Positions 23,101 to 34,502 of a stretch of 64,000 nt of DNA are shown piece by piece. The notes beneath the pieces were generated by a model that was not told the origin of the DNA, ran no database searches, and saw only the letters and a list, made by a program, of their open reading frames with translations. How positions within the stretch are numbered: position 1 is the stretch's first letter; the number at the start of each line of letters is the position of its first letter. A program made the position numbers and the translations under genes. The stretch is from the NCBI GenBank assembly GCA_037903355.1, contig JBAJFE010000004.1, positions 682,001 through 746,000 of the forward strand, given 5' to 3'. The stretch comes from Trichuris trichiura. Lineage: Eukaryota > Nematoda > Enoplea > Trichinellida > Trichuridae.

Positions 23101-26100
23101 GATGACAATAACAAAGCGTTTTATAGTGTTTTAAAAAGGAATGCACTACCAATCAAAGCATTGGTATGCATAGAATCTAGAATTAGGATATTTTCTCTGC
23201 TTCTTTTGCTCAGCATGAAATGAGGGATGTCTGGAGTTCTTTGTAAAAGTTGATTCTTCTCCTTTACCTTTGTTGAGGGCATCTACAATTTCGCATAGAC
23301 ATCGATAAGGCGCGAGAACAAGTGTTCCCGCCACAAATATATAAACCACTGATTACTTATCTGGGCTCTGCATCCACAGCGTGCTGAAATTTTATTCTGA
23401 ATTTATCTGGCTTATTGCCCATATATAGCGTAAATGGAGAGGCATACTTTGAAAGAAATGGTAGCTAGAGGGATTCGGCCAACGTACTTTGAGTCCGTTG
23501 TGTAGGGACTGGCACGTACTGACTTTCTAATCGTCCAGCTTCGACGAGCATCGATATCTCTATTAGGCAAACAAAACAGGGGCTATACGACCGCGCTCGA
23601 AGCCCAGAACAGACTTTGCTTAGTGCTGTTGATGGCTTACTCACTGGCTTTTCAAATTGTTTCATAATTTGCTATAATTGCTCAAAACAATTTTGCACTA
23701 TGTATTATAAGTAATAAACATATCCAAGAACACTGGAGCGTTAATTAATGTAACTCTGAACCGCAAAAAGCATAGCAAAGCAAATAGGCTGTCAGTCGAC
23801 CGAAAACGCCACAAAGAAATAGAAAACTAAGCAAACCACGAACTATGGGAAATAAGGTACATAATCACGAATGCTGAAAGCCAGTCTTCAAAGTCAACGC
23901 AGATATAGAACATTCAATACTGAAAAGTGTCACCTCGCTGGCGCTAGTCCTTGTGAACCCAGTTGTTCAAAGACAAGGTCTTGCTGCCTTGTCCTTAAAG
24001 CCGAATGAACCATTTAGAGCCTGACAAAAGGTTCACCATACAGCACCTTAATGACTCACGTTTAGACGCTATGAAGGCATCTTTTTTCTTTAAAGTTTTC
24101 AGCACTGTTTTTTGATGTACTTTTCCTAAACAAAGCTGCCTTCAATCAATAAGTGCTACTCCGGCTGCTAGTAGCAGCTTTTATAGCTCTTTTATCCTGA
24201 AATCGTACAAGCACTGTTGTTTATCAAAAAAGAAGCTGCAAATCCGTTTATACTTTAATTTTCCTACAGTGTTTCTCTTAAGAGTTATTCTTTTAATTGC
24301 TCATCTGTTACAACGCCTCCAGTTAAGCAACCTTTTAAGGAATAGCAACAAGCAAGACCGAATTGCCCGAAATTTTGCGCACGCTAAGAGACAGGCCATA
24401 AAGCGCCTGTATAGAAGGTTTTATTGAATGATCTAAGCAAGTTACCTCTGTCATGCATACGCACTCTAATGATTTCAGCGAATCTGTTTAGCAACCTCAT
24501 CGGTTCAGCTTTGTTCGGCGTTTTCCTTAGCCCAAACGGGCTTCACGGTGCTTTACTTAATAAAAGAAGAATTTCAAGTTCGATAAGCCACTTAAAGATA
24601 GGAACGCAATGCACTGGAATGACAAACGTTTGTGGGTTTTCAAATAGCTTGTTTTGACATCTTATTGCTGTTTCTGCTGACTTCAGTCAAAACGCACTGA
24701 TGTCACCTTAAGCAAGGAATGCAGTGCCCATTTTCTATGAACTCCTACTATGGTAGGACCAGCTTCTGCTTTCTCGTTAACGTCTCTTCAGACGGAGTAG
24801 GAAATAAGTTTTATTAAATTTGAACTATGGTAGCTGCTGACCCAAGAGTACTGCTGCAATAATGACATTTTTTCTTGCTTTTGACTATCATAGGGGAACG
24901 ATCGAACGGTGCTTCCTTCCCCTTTTAAACGACGTAAGGAAAGTAACGAGCAGCTGATTAACTGGCGTGCAGAGTTAGCTTACTAGTCAAGCAACGATTT
25001 GGATTGTGCTTTCGTTTCCAAGATATATGTCTCTTTCTGAAAATCCCGTTCACTCTCGAAGGCAGCACGATGATCAATTCGTATATGCCAGTTGGATTAT
25101 GCTCCTGGAAAGGAGCAATCAATGAAAGAGACTTGTAATTCAGTTTCCATCAAGTAAACGAGAGTATTCGCCAATCAAAGCGTCTTCCAGCGGACAGCTT
25201 CGAGTTATAGATATTTCACTAATACTTGGAGGTCACTTTGGCTATTGACACTGCTGAGTTTAGCAACTGAGTAAGCCACTGTACACGCGTACGTCAGAGA
25301 GGCAGAATGCCACCTTTTCGTTTTCAGTTCACCAAATTACGGCAACATTTGATACTGAAAAAGGTAATAACCTTTATACATTTACTCCTGTCAATGCTTG
25401 TTCGCCCTTGAGGATCGATCGCCTAACGCTCCAGTCCTTTAAGCAACTGCATCTCGCTCCCCGGTTAAATGAAAAAGCGGGCACAACTAACACGTGCGAA
25501 TAATTATTTTGGCCTTTTTCATCACCTCGACTTTTCAAAGCGCAAATTTAACTTACGCAGTGACTGCAAAGAAGCTGTTGCATCAGGTAACGCTATACGC
25601 AAAGCAGTTACGCCAATAAAAATAATTACACCTTATGTAAGCATGTTGCCTACTTATCCGATATTTCCATATTAATTCTGGCTGCGTTTGCAGTTCAGTA
25701 TTTGTATTCTACAGCAGCTGGCTAAAGCCAGACGAATAAAATTATAAAGTAATGGTCAAAAATTGAATTGCGCCGAGTCTATAACAAATGTTGATGGAAA
25801 ATGTTAGCACTAACTCACTTTTCCTATTAAAAAGCCGAATGTAATTTACAAGACCAAAACGCTGAATTAACCAAGTCGGGAGTTGAATAGGCATGCAAAT
25901 AATTAGTACCTGAAAACTCTAATAAATTTGTAGTCATCAAAAATCTACTAATTCTACTCAAATGGTTTAATCAACTGCCACAGTAATCTTAACTATATGC
26001 TTAAAGTGGATGCATCTTATTTTAGTCTTGCGAGCTTCCAACCAGTAATATCACTAACTGATTATTGACATGTGTCTCCCATTTGTTAGCAGCTGAAATG

Positions 26101-27565
26101 TAGGCAGCCTTTAATGGCTCGAATCAGGCACATTCTTAAGAAAGATGTTTCCCAACCCTGTTTGTGAAAAAAAAGCGTCAAGCATTTTTGAACAGCAGCT
26201 TCTTACGTCATTTGCAAATCTGACGTAAAGGGCGTGGATAGCCGTAGAAGAGACAGTTGCTATGACCGCAGCCAAAGTTAAAGTTTTTATAAATCGCTTT
26301 TCGCTGCAGGTTATTATGCTATCAAAAATAATAAAAATACATATACTGGGGTTTGAAGCGTCTGGGTTCCACTGTTTACGTCATCAGCGACATCTGTTTA
26401 GTTAATATCGACAGAAACTGTAAAAATATCATGCAATCATTAGCTGTACAGTTAATAATGTCAGTTTTTGAAATTGTTGTAAAGCTATCGTCACGTTCCG
26501 GTCACCTTGGACCAGCGCTCGCTATCTTGAAACATCGCCTTTAAAGGCCTTTGAGGACCTATTGGAAATTACGTTTAAACGAAGCGACAAAATTGGGCAG
26601 ATCCCTTTCAAAGTAGCTGGTCAACTATTTGGACGAATTAGGCAAGTGAATTATCGCTGCTCCATTGGGATGGTGGTTTTTACGGAGACGGTCGTTCAAC
26701 CTAATTTGCTTCATCTAATGCTGATCCTTTTTGCCTCATAAAAACTGATCCTCTATTGACCTGCTCACAAAGTGCAAAGATCGATTGAAGCTATATGCAA
26801 AGAATATTATATTTAGCTCGTCATTTCGTCTCTTCGTCCCAAGAAGAGGCGAAAAGCATTTTCATTTAACTTGACTCGTCTTAGCAGTAGGTTAGACATT
26901 GCTTTTTCTTTCCTTGCGTTCGTATCATTGTTTCATTGTTAAAAAGGACCTTTTCAAACTGAAAAGCTAAGTCTGATGATTTACAAGAAAACGTACGTAG
27001 AGCACTATTGATAGTTTTGAAGTCACGAAGCTGACTGGCTTTAAGGCATTGCCTGAGTGCTAGGAATCACTCTCATCCTTTTATGCGAACAATGAATACA
27101 ACTTAGGCAGAATTATGCTAATTAAATGAGAGTCCCTTCCCAGCAAGGTGCGCAGCGGAAAGCTGTAATTATAATGCTCCCCAAGAAACATAGCAGCTGT
27201 CGGATTGTCTAAATACATTCGAGTTTTGTAGCAAGCTTGAAAGCTCAGAATGTTGGACGAAAGTGACCACTGGGCACAAGCGCACATTTTCTACTGAAAA
27301 TGGAATCCCTTATGGCAACTCTCCCATCTCGTTTTGAGTCAGCATTAACATGCTGGAAATTTCTGTTTTATGGTAAGTAAGCGTAATATGCTTTCAAAAA
27401 AGCGTCAGGAGTTCTTTTTCGATAAGAAAGATATCCGATTGATATAAGAGATAAAACCATCATACCTAAAAATTACAAGACAAAATATTTGCTGGAAATC
27501 AGATTAAAGCCGATGCTGCTCAGGTCTCTTTTAAATCTACGCTACAAGTGAGCATATCATATTGA
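20166..27565. other. Gene-poor AT-rich region, right part
   Basis: About 7.4 kb upstream of the LRR-Ig receptor. Only short open frames (60-80 codons) occur, all without conserved motifs or flanking splice signals in phase. No transposase, reverse transcriptase or obvious satellite is visible. It could be regulatory DNA for the receptor gene, or hold non-coding transcripts. Nothing specific is supported. Confidence 0.5.
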
Positions 27566-29773
27566 ATGGCTATTATTTGCAGGGCAATGCTAATGTTATT
27601 GACACTGTTCATCTGGTACCAACTGATCATTGTTGCATATCATATGGGCAGCTTTGACTGCCCTAAAGACTGTCTGTGCAAGGAATACCGCTATAACTCA
27701 ACAGATATTGAAAATTCGGGCTACATTGGTCTGGTAATCATATGCGAGCCTTCGCTTAATGATCAAAATATTCGGCAACTTTTCAACTCGCTCCCGAACT
27801 ACACTGCTTCGCTAACTTTTCGCTCCAGCAGATTGACAGAGCTAACTGATTTTTGCTGTTTGAGTAATGCCGAAGAATTAGATTTGTCCTATAATTCAAT
27901 ATCAGATGCGGCGTCATATTATCAATATCTTTCGGTTAAAACTTTGCGCTTTCAGCACAACCAGTTCAGTGTGCTGCGCAAAGACGAGTTCGTCAGCTTT
28001 CCCAACCTTATCTCTTTGTGGTTGGACGAAAACCAGATAGAGCATATTGACCAGGAAGCTTTAAGATTACCAAATCTACGCAACTTGTATCTTCGGGCTA
28101 ATCGAATAACTTTCATAAGCGAAACGGTGTTTCGCTTTTTACCAAACCTGGAGCGATTGGATCTCAGCAACAATTTCATATTTGCTCTCAGAAGTCGCAA
28201 CTTTTTTTACTGCGTCGCTTTGAGATACTTGGATCTCGGCGGAAATGAGATATACGACGTTGATGATAAAGCTTTTGCTCCTCTGACCAATCTGGTCGAT
28301 TTGAATTTAGCTGACAATGCTCTTACAGTGCTTCCTACCGAACCCTTGAAGGGGTTCAAATGGAAAAAATTAGTGTTCGATGGCAATCCACTCAGTTCAT
28401 TGCCTATGGACGCTTTTAACAATGTCCACGTCCAGTCGTTGTCGTTGAATCGCCTTAAATATCTAAGCGTAGTGCCGAAAGAAGCTTTCAGGAATATTAA
28501 GGGACTCCGCCATTTGTCAATGTCGCATTGCCCCTCTTTGCAATATTTTTCATTGTTATGGATGGAAGAATGCTGTAGAGCAATTGAAAAGATCCAGCTG
28601 ACGGATAATAACTTGCAACAAATTCCTGAACTTCAAAGTGCAGTAAAAAATGTTGGTCAGATCGAGCTGCATGGTAATAACCTTCGTTGTGACTGCATGG
28701 ATAAGCAGTTCGTACAGAATAAGTCCCAAGCCATATTGGGACTTTCATGCAACGAAAACAGTTCTATCTCCGCGGATGTAGGGGCATGTATGACGTCAAC
28801 GTTGCTTCCAGTCGGTATCTCTGACGTCACAGCCAGAATTGGAGAAACTACTTCCTTATTTTGCGTCATTATTGCAAATAGTACGGTGCTGAGCCCCGTG
28901 TGGCAATTACCGAATGGTAGCATAATTGAAAATAGACAAACTTCTGGACGAATTCATGTGAACCAAGAGCACCTTGTCCTCTGGCAATTGTCTCCAATAG
29001 ATTCTGGTTCATACAAATGCTCTTACAATGCTTCTGAAGGGAATTCATCCATCCAGCGCTATATCAACCTTAGGATTGAGACCCCGGACATTATTCTCTA
29101 TCCATTGGAGGTATCATGGCAGTCGATTACGGTTGCTTGGAATGGAAGTATGGCTTCGTGGGGTCGAGGAGAATTCGCCTTGCGAATCAACTCCACCCAG
29201 AACGATGTCTTTTTCAGCACTTCCCTGCCCTCTTATGGTCACGTGTACACGATAACTCGACTGATGCCATCCAGCAACTATACTCTTTGCGTAGCATATT
29301 CTCAGGCTCAAGTAGACTACTACAATTTTTGTATCGATGTGCAAACGGACGAGTATAGCCCAAGTATGCGAACAAAGTTCAGTTATGGAATTATACTTCT
29401 GCTACTGAGCACCGTGTGCCTGATTTGTTTGTTTTGCGTTGTTCGCTTTCTTCAACGGCGCTTGTTCATTTGGGAAGAAGAGAAGGCAAGAGCCAAGGTG
29501 CACCAAAGCATCAGCGGAGAGTCTTTTCTCACCTCGGGTACGTCCTTGTCATCTCCGATGGGAATTACCTACGAAAATTTGAAAGCCACGTCTGCCCCGT
29601 CTAACTCAGCAGCTTCAACGCTTTACGAGTGCGAGGCAAGCACGTCCGGTTGTTTGGACCAGAAGGACATACAGCTCCAAGATTTAGATCAATGCAAAAA
29701 TCGCGTGGGAAAGAAGAGCAGTAGACAGCGAGAAAGCGTCACTCTCAGGACAAGTGGTGAAGTGCAATTTTGA
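27566..29773 (+). CDS. Single-pass LRR-Ig(-FN3-like) cell-surface receptor, 735 aa
   Basis: This is a single-exon frame. Residues 1-28 are a signal peptide (MLMLLTLFIWYQLIIVAYH core). An LRR N-cap follows at 32-38 (CPKDCLC). About ten leucine-rich repeats span roughly 75-370, for example LRNLYLRANRITFISETVF, LERLDLSNNFIFALRSRNF and LVDLNLADNALTVLPTEPL. A C-cap follows with NNLRCDC near 373. An Ig-like domain (about 415-500) has cysteines in SLFC and SYKC and the diagnostic DSGSYKC. A fibronectin-III-like segment (about 510-600) ends in LMPSSNYTLCVAYSQ. One membrane helix (about 607-630) precedes a 105-residue Ser/Thr-rich cytoplasmic tail. N-glycosylation sequons are frequent outside. The order LRR-Ig-FN3-TM matches LRIT/LRRN-type neuronal adhesion receptors. 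Orthology within that group is not resolved by eye. Confidence 0.92.
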   Translation: MAIICRAMLMLLTLFIWYQLIIVAYHMGSFDCPKDCLCKEYRYNSTDIENSGYIGLVIICEPSLNDQNIRQLFNSLPNYTASLTFRSSRLTELTDFCCLSNAEELDLSYNSISDAASYYQYLSVKTLRFQHNQFSVLRKDEFVSFPNLISLWLDENQIEHIDQEALRLPNLRNLYLRANRITFISETVFRFLPNLERLDLSNNFIFALRSRNFFYCVALRYLDLGGNEIYDVDDKAFAPLTNLVDLNLADNALTVLPTEPLKGFKWKKLVFDGNPLSSLPMDAFNNVHVQSLSLNRLKYLSVVPKEAFRNIKGLRHLSMSHCPSLQYFSLLWMEECCRAIEKIQLTDNNLQQIPELQSAVKNVGQIELHGNNLRCDCMDKQFVQNKSQAILGLSCNENSSISADVGACMTSTLLPVGISDVTARIGETTSLFCVIIANSTVLSPVWQLPNGSIIENRQTSGRIHVNQEHLVLWQLSPIDSGSYKCSYNASEGNSSIQRYINLRIETPDIILYPLEVSWQSITVAWNGSMASWGRGEFALRINSTQNDVFFSTSLPSYGHVYTITRLMPSSNYTLCVAYSQAQVDYYNFCIDVQTDEYSPSMRTKFSYGIILLLLSTVCLICLFCVVRFLQRRLFIWEEEKARAKVHQSISGESFLTSGTSLSSPMGITYENLKATSAPSNSAASTLYECEASTSGCLDQKDIQLQDLDQCKNRVGKKSSRQRESVTLRTSGEVQF

Positions 29774-32282
29774 CAGTGACTAAACGTTTGAACTTTTGCA
29801 GTGTGGCGGTATCCGGCTTTAAGCGAAAACAAATTAAAAAACCGTTGCTGAAGTCCTTCACGCATTGCATTAACACTTGTGTCTCTACTAACGTAGAATA
29901 AGCTGAAAAACATTTCATAAAAAAACTCTAATTTTTAGGGTCATTATGAAAGTGACTTTGGAAAGGAAGAATTATTAGTTTATGAATAGCTTCACATATG
30001 AGTGATGATTAGTTTGAGCAAGAGTGTCATGCAGTTGACATGTTATTATGAAGTAACATAACGCCGTCAGCGTTTCAAAGAGTTTGTTTAAGCTCCCTTG
30101 CGACGCCTTCCAGCGAGGAAAATTTATTCTTTAAATTGATAGCGCACGATCAGAGATGCCAAGTGCGCGCTGCTCCTGAAGGAAAGTCTTTAGCGTGACG
30201 TGCTGAAATTCAACTGTCAGCAATAAACTGAAGTTTCCGCGGCTGATGGACTCGTCGTGTAGGCAGTTCAAAAACTGAGGCAAAAAGTCCAAGTTACATT
30301 TGCTCTAACGATGATGTTTTTGCACGTATTGAATTCTGTTTTTCAAAAAGTCAAAATCACGCACTGCTACATTTTAATGGGAAGAGCTTGAGCATCACTG
30401 CAGTGGTGGGAATGAAGGTATGAGTTTTTCCACATGAAATGTGGGTATCATGAAGATATGGGCTCTGAGTGGCCATATCGATTGATTTGTAGAAGCAAGA
30501 CACCTCGTTTAGTTCAGCTTTAAAAATACACAAGAAATTCTATGTTCTTCAGCCAGTTTGCCTAACGTCTTAATATTCTAATTTTTATAGGTATTAACGC
30601 TACGTCGTAATTCTTGGAGTGCGAATTTTTAAACAGACACTCACTATAGTTATGGGACCGTTGAATACAAGAGTTGGTTGGCCCTTTGGTGCCACTTTCA
30701 TGCTTCTCAGTTACAGAACAGAAACCTCTTATCTCCTTATTCCAGAGCCCGTTGACATCTTGGCGTTTTCTGTTTATCCCTCCGTCCAAAAACAGCTAAC
30801 TGTTATTTTCGTATTGCCACTTATTTGAAATCTTTTTTCAGTCCAGAACAGTTAAGTGAATGTCTCAACAAAGGGAGTGGAACCTATTTCATGCTTTCTC
30901 CAGCGTATGTAAACGTTATGATGCAGAAAAATTTTTGCCTAAAATTGGGGAGAAATTTTAGACTTGCAAAGCCCTTTTTAATTTTCTTTCTGCTTTGATG
31001 ATTTCTCAAGTTACCTTATAATCAGTCACTGTACTTTTTAAATTTCAAAAATTAAAAACCTATAACAACATCACAGCCTGCCCACATAGCATTGCGTCTA
31101 AATAGCGCTAGTCCGTTTGTCAGAAAATGTCCGTCTCAAACGATCGTAAAAAGTACATTCTTTCAAATAGTTGTAATATGCAAATATTGTGCGCAAATAA
31201 AGCAGAATATCTTCTAAATCAGTCGGAACGTTAGGACTGCTCTAATTAACGAAAACATTGGTTGTGACACGCGTGATACAGTGAATACAACTAAAACGAT
31301 CTTTAAATAAACCCTGTGCATTTTTAAAAAGATTTAAAAAATAAAATAAAAACATTTATCGGAGATAAAGCCGAATAAGGAACAAAAGTGAGCAAAATTA
31401 AGCCTACAAGGCTTAATTTTCATGTTGTACCTGAACATCATTACTTGAGCATCATTTTGTAGATATTTAATCATAGCTTTGTTATTCCTCGTTGGGCCTA
31501 AAAAGTTTGCCAAAATTGAGTGATTAGCAATCTGAATAAAGCCAAAAATGGACCTTAAATGACTTTATAATTGACTGAGGTAGATTGGCAATTACGCAGT
31601 GGAGAGCGCCTGAAAATATGGTGTAAATTTGTTCATAAACGTACTTATTAATGCCTACTGCTCCCAAAGAACGGAAAAGCGCGTGAGGAAGTTTCACCTC
31701 AACAACAAACCTTTGATAATAAGCTAACTTTTGAATGCTAATTCCGGTAACTTCAAGAAGCTTGACCAGAAAAGAGGACGCTGGAACCCATAGTAGTAGT
31801 AATGGTAGTAAGGAAGTTAAACTACGAAAACCAGTTAACGCAAATGTAATCGCTACTAACTGATCTGCAATAACAGCTCGGCAATGCTTGAAAGAAATGC
31901 TTCGAAATAATCAGAAAGATGCTTGCCTCTAAAAGCATTTTTTCATGCACTCAGCGAGCTTAACAGAGCAACGAATAGTTAGCAAATTATTAATATACGA
32001 CTATTAGCAGGCGATGATCGTTTGACGTTTCCATTTGATCAGAATAATTAAAGGTTACTGTATACGAATTAGCAAGAAATGAGTTAGTCAAAAAATGAAG
32101 CAGAAATTTTAGTTGAGCCTTTACTGAGCCTCTAACCAAGTTCACTTATCTTATGCGAACTTATAGCTGACGTATGACGCGTCCAAGATCATATGCCAAG
32201 GCATTCTGACCGATAGAAAACGTCGAAGCAAAATAATGAATAATGCTTTTTTAAAAAATGCAAAAATAAGGAGAAATGGCAT
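29774..32282. other. Convergent intergenic region
   Basis: About 2.5 kb between the 3' ends of the LRR-Ig receptor (+) and the channel gene (-). No gene is supported. Open frames near 30562-30828 overlap on opposite strands and have no motif. A perfect 11-bp inverted repeat lies at 31394-31420 (separate entry). Confidence 0.5.
31394..31420. repeat. Perfect 11-bp inverted repeat
   Basis: AAAATTAAGCC (31394-31404) and GGCTTAATTTT (31410-31420) are exact reverse complements around a five-base spacer TACAA. It lies between convergent genes. Function is unknown; it is short enough to be chance in AT-rich sequence. Confidence 0.6.
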
Positions 32283-33527
32283 TCATTGTCCCATGGTACC
32301 TTCATTCTGTTTGGCGGTCTGCGGACGACTACCAATGAAGCGTGGCTTTTGTAAAAGTTCCCAACTTTTCAAAAACCGTTCCACCATTAGACATACCAAC
32401 GATATAACGTAACATGCCCAAAGAACTTCGAAGCAATCGCTAAGCTGCGCCAAGTTAATTGTCATGGATGACTCGCCTGAAGCTACGTCTTCGTCGGTCT
32501 TCTTTGGTTGATCGTCCAATGTTTCGCCTTCGTCTGTGAAATACAGTGCCATCGTTTGAGTCGTTCGGTCCTTCAATGCCCAAAGTTGGCTGGATTGGGC
32601 AAGCGCTTGAAGCATTCTTAATTGGTCAAAGTTACGATTTACGCAGTAATAGTATGGCTGCGCTCGCAGTTCGGGAAAGTTGACCACTTTAACAATGCTT
32701 TTGCCTTCCTGCAAGCGGAAGTACGGAATCATAGCATTGTAGTCGAAGGAAATATAACATGCCGGATCAGTCTCAAGCATCGCTTTAATTTTCGAACGTG
32801 TTTCCACAAGTAAAGGCGGCCGTTTCTTCATAGCGTAATTCAACTGTTCAAAATCATCTTCGCTGAGGAATGGGCCGAATACATCCATATAGAACGTGAG
32901 CCCATATTCGTCGTTGTAAGCCATACGACATTCACCCTCCACCAAAGCTTCCACAACGTCATGTAGAGTTTCGTACGGTACGCTAAGCGACATCTGGTTG
33001 GCATTGTATGCAGATATTGAGACCAAGCTGCCGTAGCAGCTCAAACAGAGAGCTATCATAAGCCAGACGAGAAACAGACCAACATCTTTTGTATTGCTTA
33101 TTCCAAGCCATACAACTCGAATTTCGTCTATAGTCCAGGCAGCGAATGCGGCAAGCAAAAGTCCAATCCAGACGGTCCATTGGAAAGCTTGCAATACCAT
33201 TCCCTCCTGAAAGCGTTCGGACGGTTTTCCTTTTAGAAGGAAAACGTGCGTATCGAAACCGTCGAACATCATTTGGGTACAGTTTTCACTCAGAAGACGA
33301 GAAGCCGTAAGGCTAAAAGCACTCACGTCAGCTTCACCGGCAAGGACGGCGGACAGCATTTCGTCCAAGGTGTCCACAATTTTCAACTCCAAGTCATAGC
33401 CAAGAAGTTCGGCCACTACTTTCATGTAAATAATCTCTTCGCCGGGCGATTCGCAGTTTTCCAAATCGTGGGCGCATTTGTTGACAAGCGGAGGCGCATA
33501 TATAGAGATTGCGCGCAGAACAGCCAT
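32283..33527 (-). CDS. Variant ionotropic glutamate-receptor-like ligand-gated channel subunit
   Basis: This is a single-exon frame of about 414 residues from the ATG at 33527; the same frame is open a few codons further upstream without another ATG. It begins directly in the S1 half of the ligand-binding domain (VLRAISIYAPPLV, then GYDLELKIV and EADVSAFSLTASRLLSE). M1 follows (WTVWIGLLLAAFAAW), then a pore/M3 region (GLFLVWLMIALCLSCYGSLV, SAYNANQMSLSVPYETL), S2 (YPYFRLQEGK-like stretch, VNRNFDQLRMLQ) and a last helix M4 (CFEVLWACYVISLVCLMVER). The large amino-terminal domain of classical receptors is missing. The S1 Arg that binds glutamate carboxylate appears shifted or absent, and SYTANLAAF is replaced by a divergent motif. 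This fits the divergent IR-type nematode receptors and suggests a non-glutamate or chemosensory ligand (inference). No signal peptide is seen, so a 5' exon may be missing. Confidence 0.85.
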   Translation of the reverse strand: MAVLRAISIYAPPLVNKCAHDLENCESPGEEIIYMKVVAELLGYDLELKIVDTLDEMLSAVLAGEADVSAFSLTASRLLSENCTQMMFDGFDTHVFLLKGKPSERFQEGMVLQAFQWTVWIGLLLAAFAAWTIDEIRVVWLGISNTKDVGLFLVWLMIALCLSCYGSLVSISAYNANQMSLSVPYETLHDVVEALVEGECRMAYNDEYGLTFYMDVFGPFLSEDDFEQLNYAMKKRPPLLVETRSKIKAMLETDPACYISFDYNAMIPYFRLQEGKSIVKVVNFPELRAQPYYYCVNRNFDQLRMLQALAQSSQLWALKDRTTQTMALYFTDEGETLDDQPKKTDEDVASGESSMTINLAQLSDCFEVLWACYVISLVCLMVERFLKSWELLQKPRFIGSRPQTAKQNEGTMGQ

Positions 33528-33967
33528 TTTGGAGCGGAAACAAGAAAATAACAAACGATCACATCCGCAAATAAGGAATGTTTTCCTGCGCTTCTAAGGA
33601 AGACGCCAACAAGGCGATCAATCACCAACGCCCCTGCATCTATTGGCTTTTGTAAAAGCGATTAAAAATGCATACATACATGTGTAGCATTAACTTCGTG
33701 GCAACAATGGTGAATATCGATCGCAAAATGGGCATTCAATACGCGCACACACTTTCTTACAATTTCGAGCTCGTTTGGTCAATTGCTTGTTTGCCTGAGA
33801 AGGTGTAAATGCATTACAAGTTTCTAACGCGGAAGGAAACTCGCGCTTAGCCAATTGCTGCGCCCTTAATGAAACAGTCAGAGAAGTCGAAGCAGCTCAA
33901 CTAGTAAGTTTTTGGACAGATTAGCGAACGGGAAAAAAAGATGTCTTCTAGCCGCTACGTCATTTGA

Positions 33968-34120
33968 AAAATGCAGGTTCCTTTCAGGCATGCAAGCGAC
34001 CATCCTGCCCTTGACGTACTGGCATGCATGACAACTATCCTGTTTTACCCTTACCTAAGCCTAAGTCAAAATAGAAGCCTTATGTTTAGATTAGGCTTAA
34101 ATAAGGATAGAACTGGATGA
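33968..34120. repeat. Degenerate dispersed repeat, copy A (partner at 59713-59860)
   Basis: This segment shares with 59713-59860 the ordered words AAATGCAGG, CAACTATCCTGTTTT (15 bases exact), CTAAGTC and TTATGTTTA, with drifting sequence between. Copy A appears to carry an internal duplication of the GGCATGCA...ATCCTG block. No coding capacity is seen, so a small non-autonomous mobile element is the likeliest origin. Confidence 0.5.
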
Positions 34121-34441
34121 TCGGCAAACATACAGTATGCCGGTGGTGAGAGGCTAAGAGACGCGATCCAGAAAACGCCTTGCAACTCCGGAAATCAATG
34201 CAACATTGAAGAAGTTTAGCGGAACAGATTCTAAAAACGACACAGCGCAACATAGAAAGCTCTATGAGCATTATGGCTGAACAATTTCGCGGTTAAGCAG
34301 CGATTGTAGAAATTCATTTAAAACTGAAAAGCGAGACGCGATGGCAATTTTGCGAATTTTTATCTCCGCTCAAAGGAAGTGCAATCGAAAATTTTTCATC
34401 TGCGATGCTTGAAAAGTCCGGAACTTTTTTGCATGCTGGCA

Positions 34442-34502
34442 TGACGTCACAAGCGAAAACTTTCACGCATGGGACGTCATGTGACGCTTCGAGACGTCAT
34501 GT
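34442..34502. promoter_or_regulatory. Cluster of CRE/ATF-type motifs
   Basis: A full palindromic TGACGTCA lies at 34442-34449. Two GACGTCATGT direct repeats start at 34473 and 34493, exactly 20 bp apart, with a further TGACG half-site at 34482. The cluster lies about 0.9 kb upstream of the minus-strand channel gene. CREB/ATF-family bZIP factors bind such sites; binding here is inferred only. Confidence 0.45.

Noticed and set aside
17196..27565. CRISPR array, phage or bacterial insertion in the gene desert
   Set aside because: No regular short repeats with spacers, no bacterial-type operons or ribosome-binding sites; composition matches the surrounding eukaryotic DNA apart from one 55-base patch.
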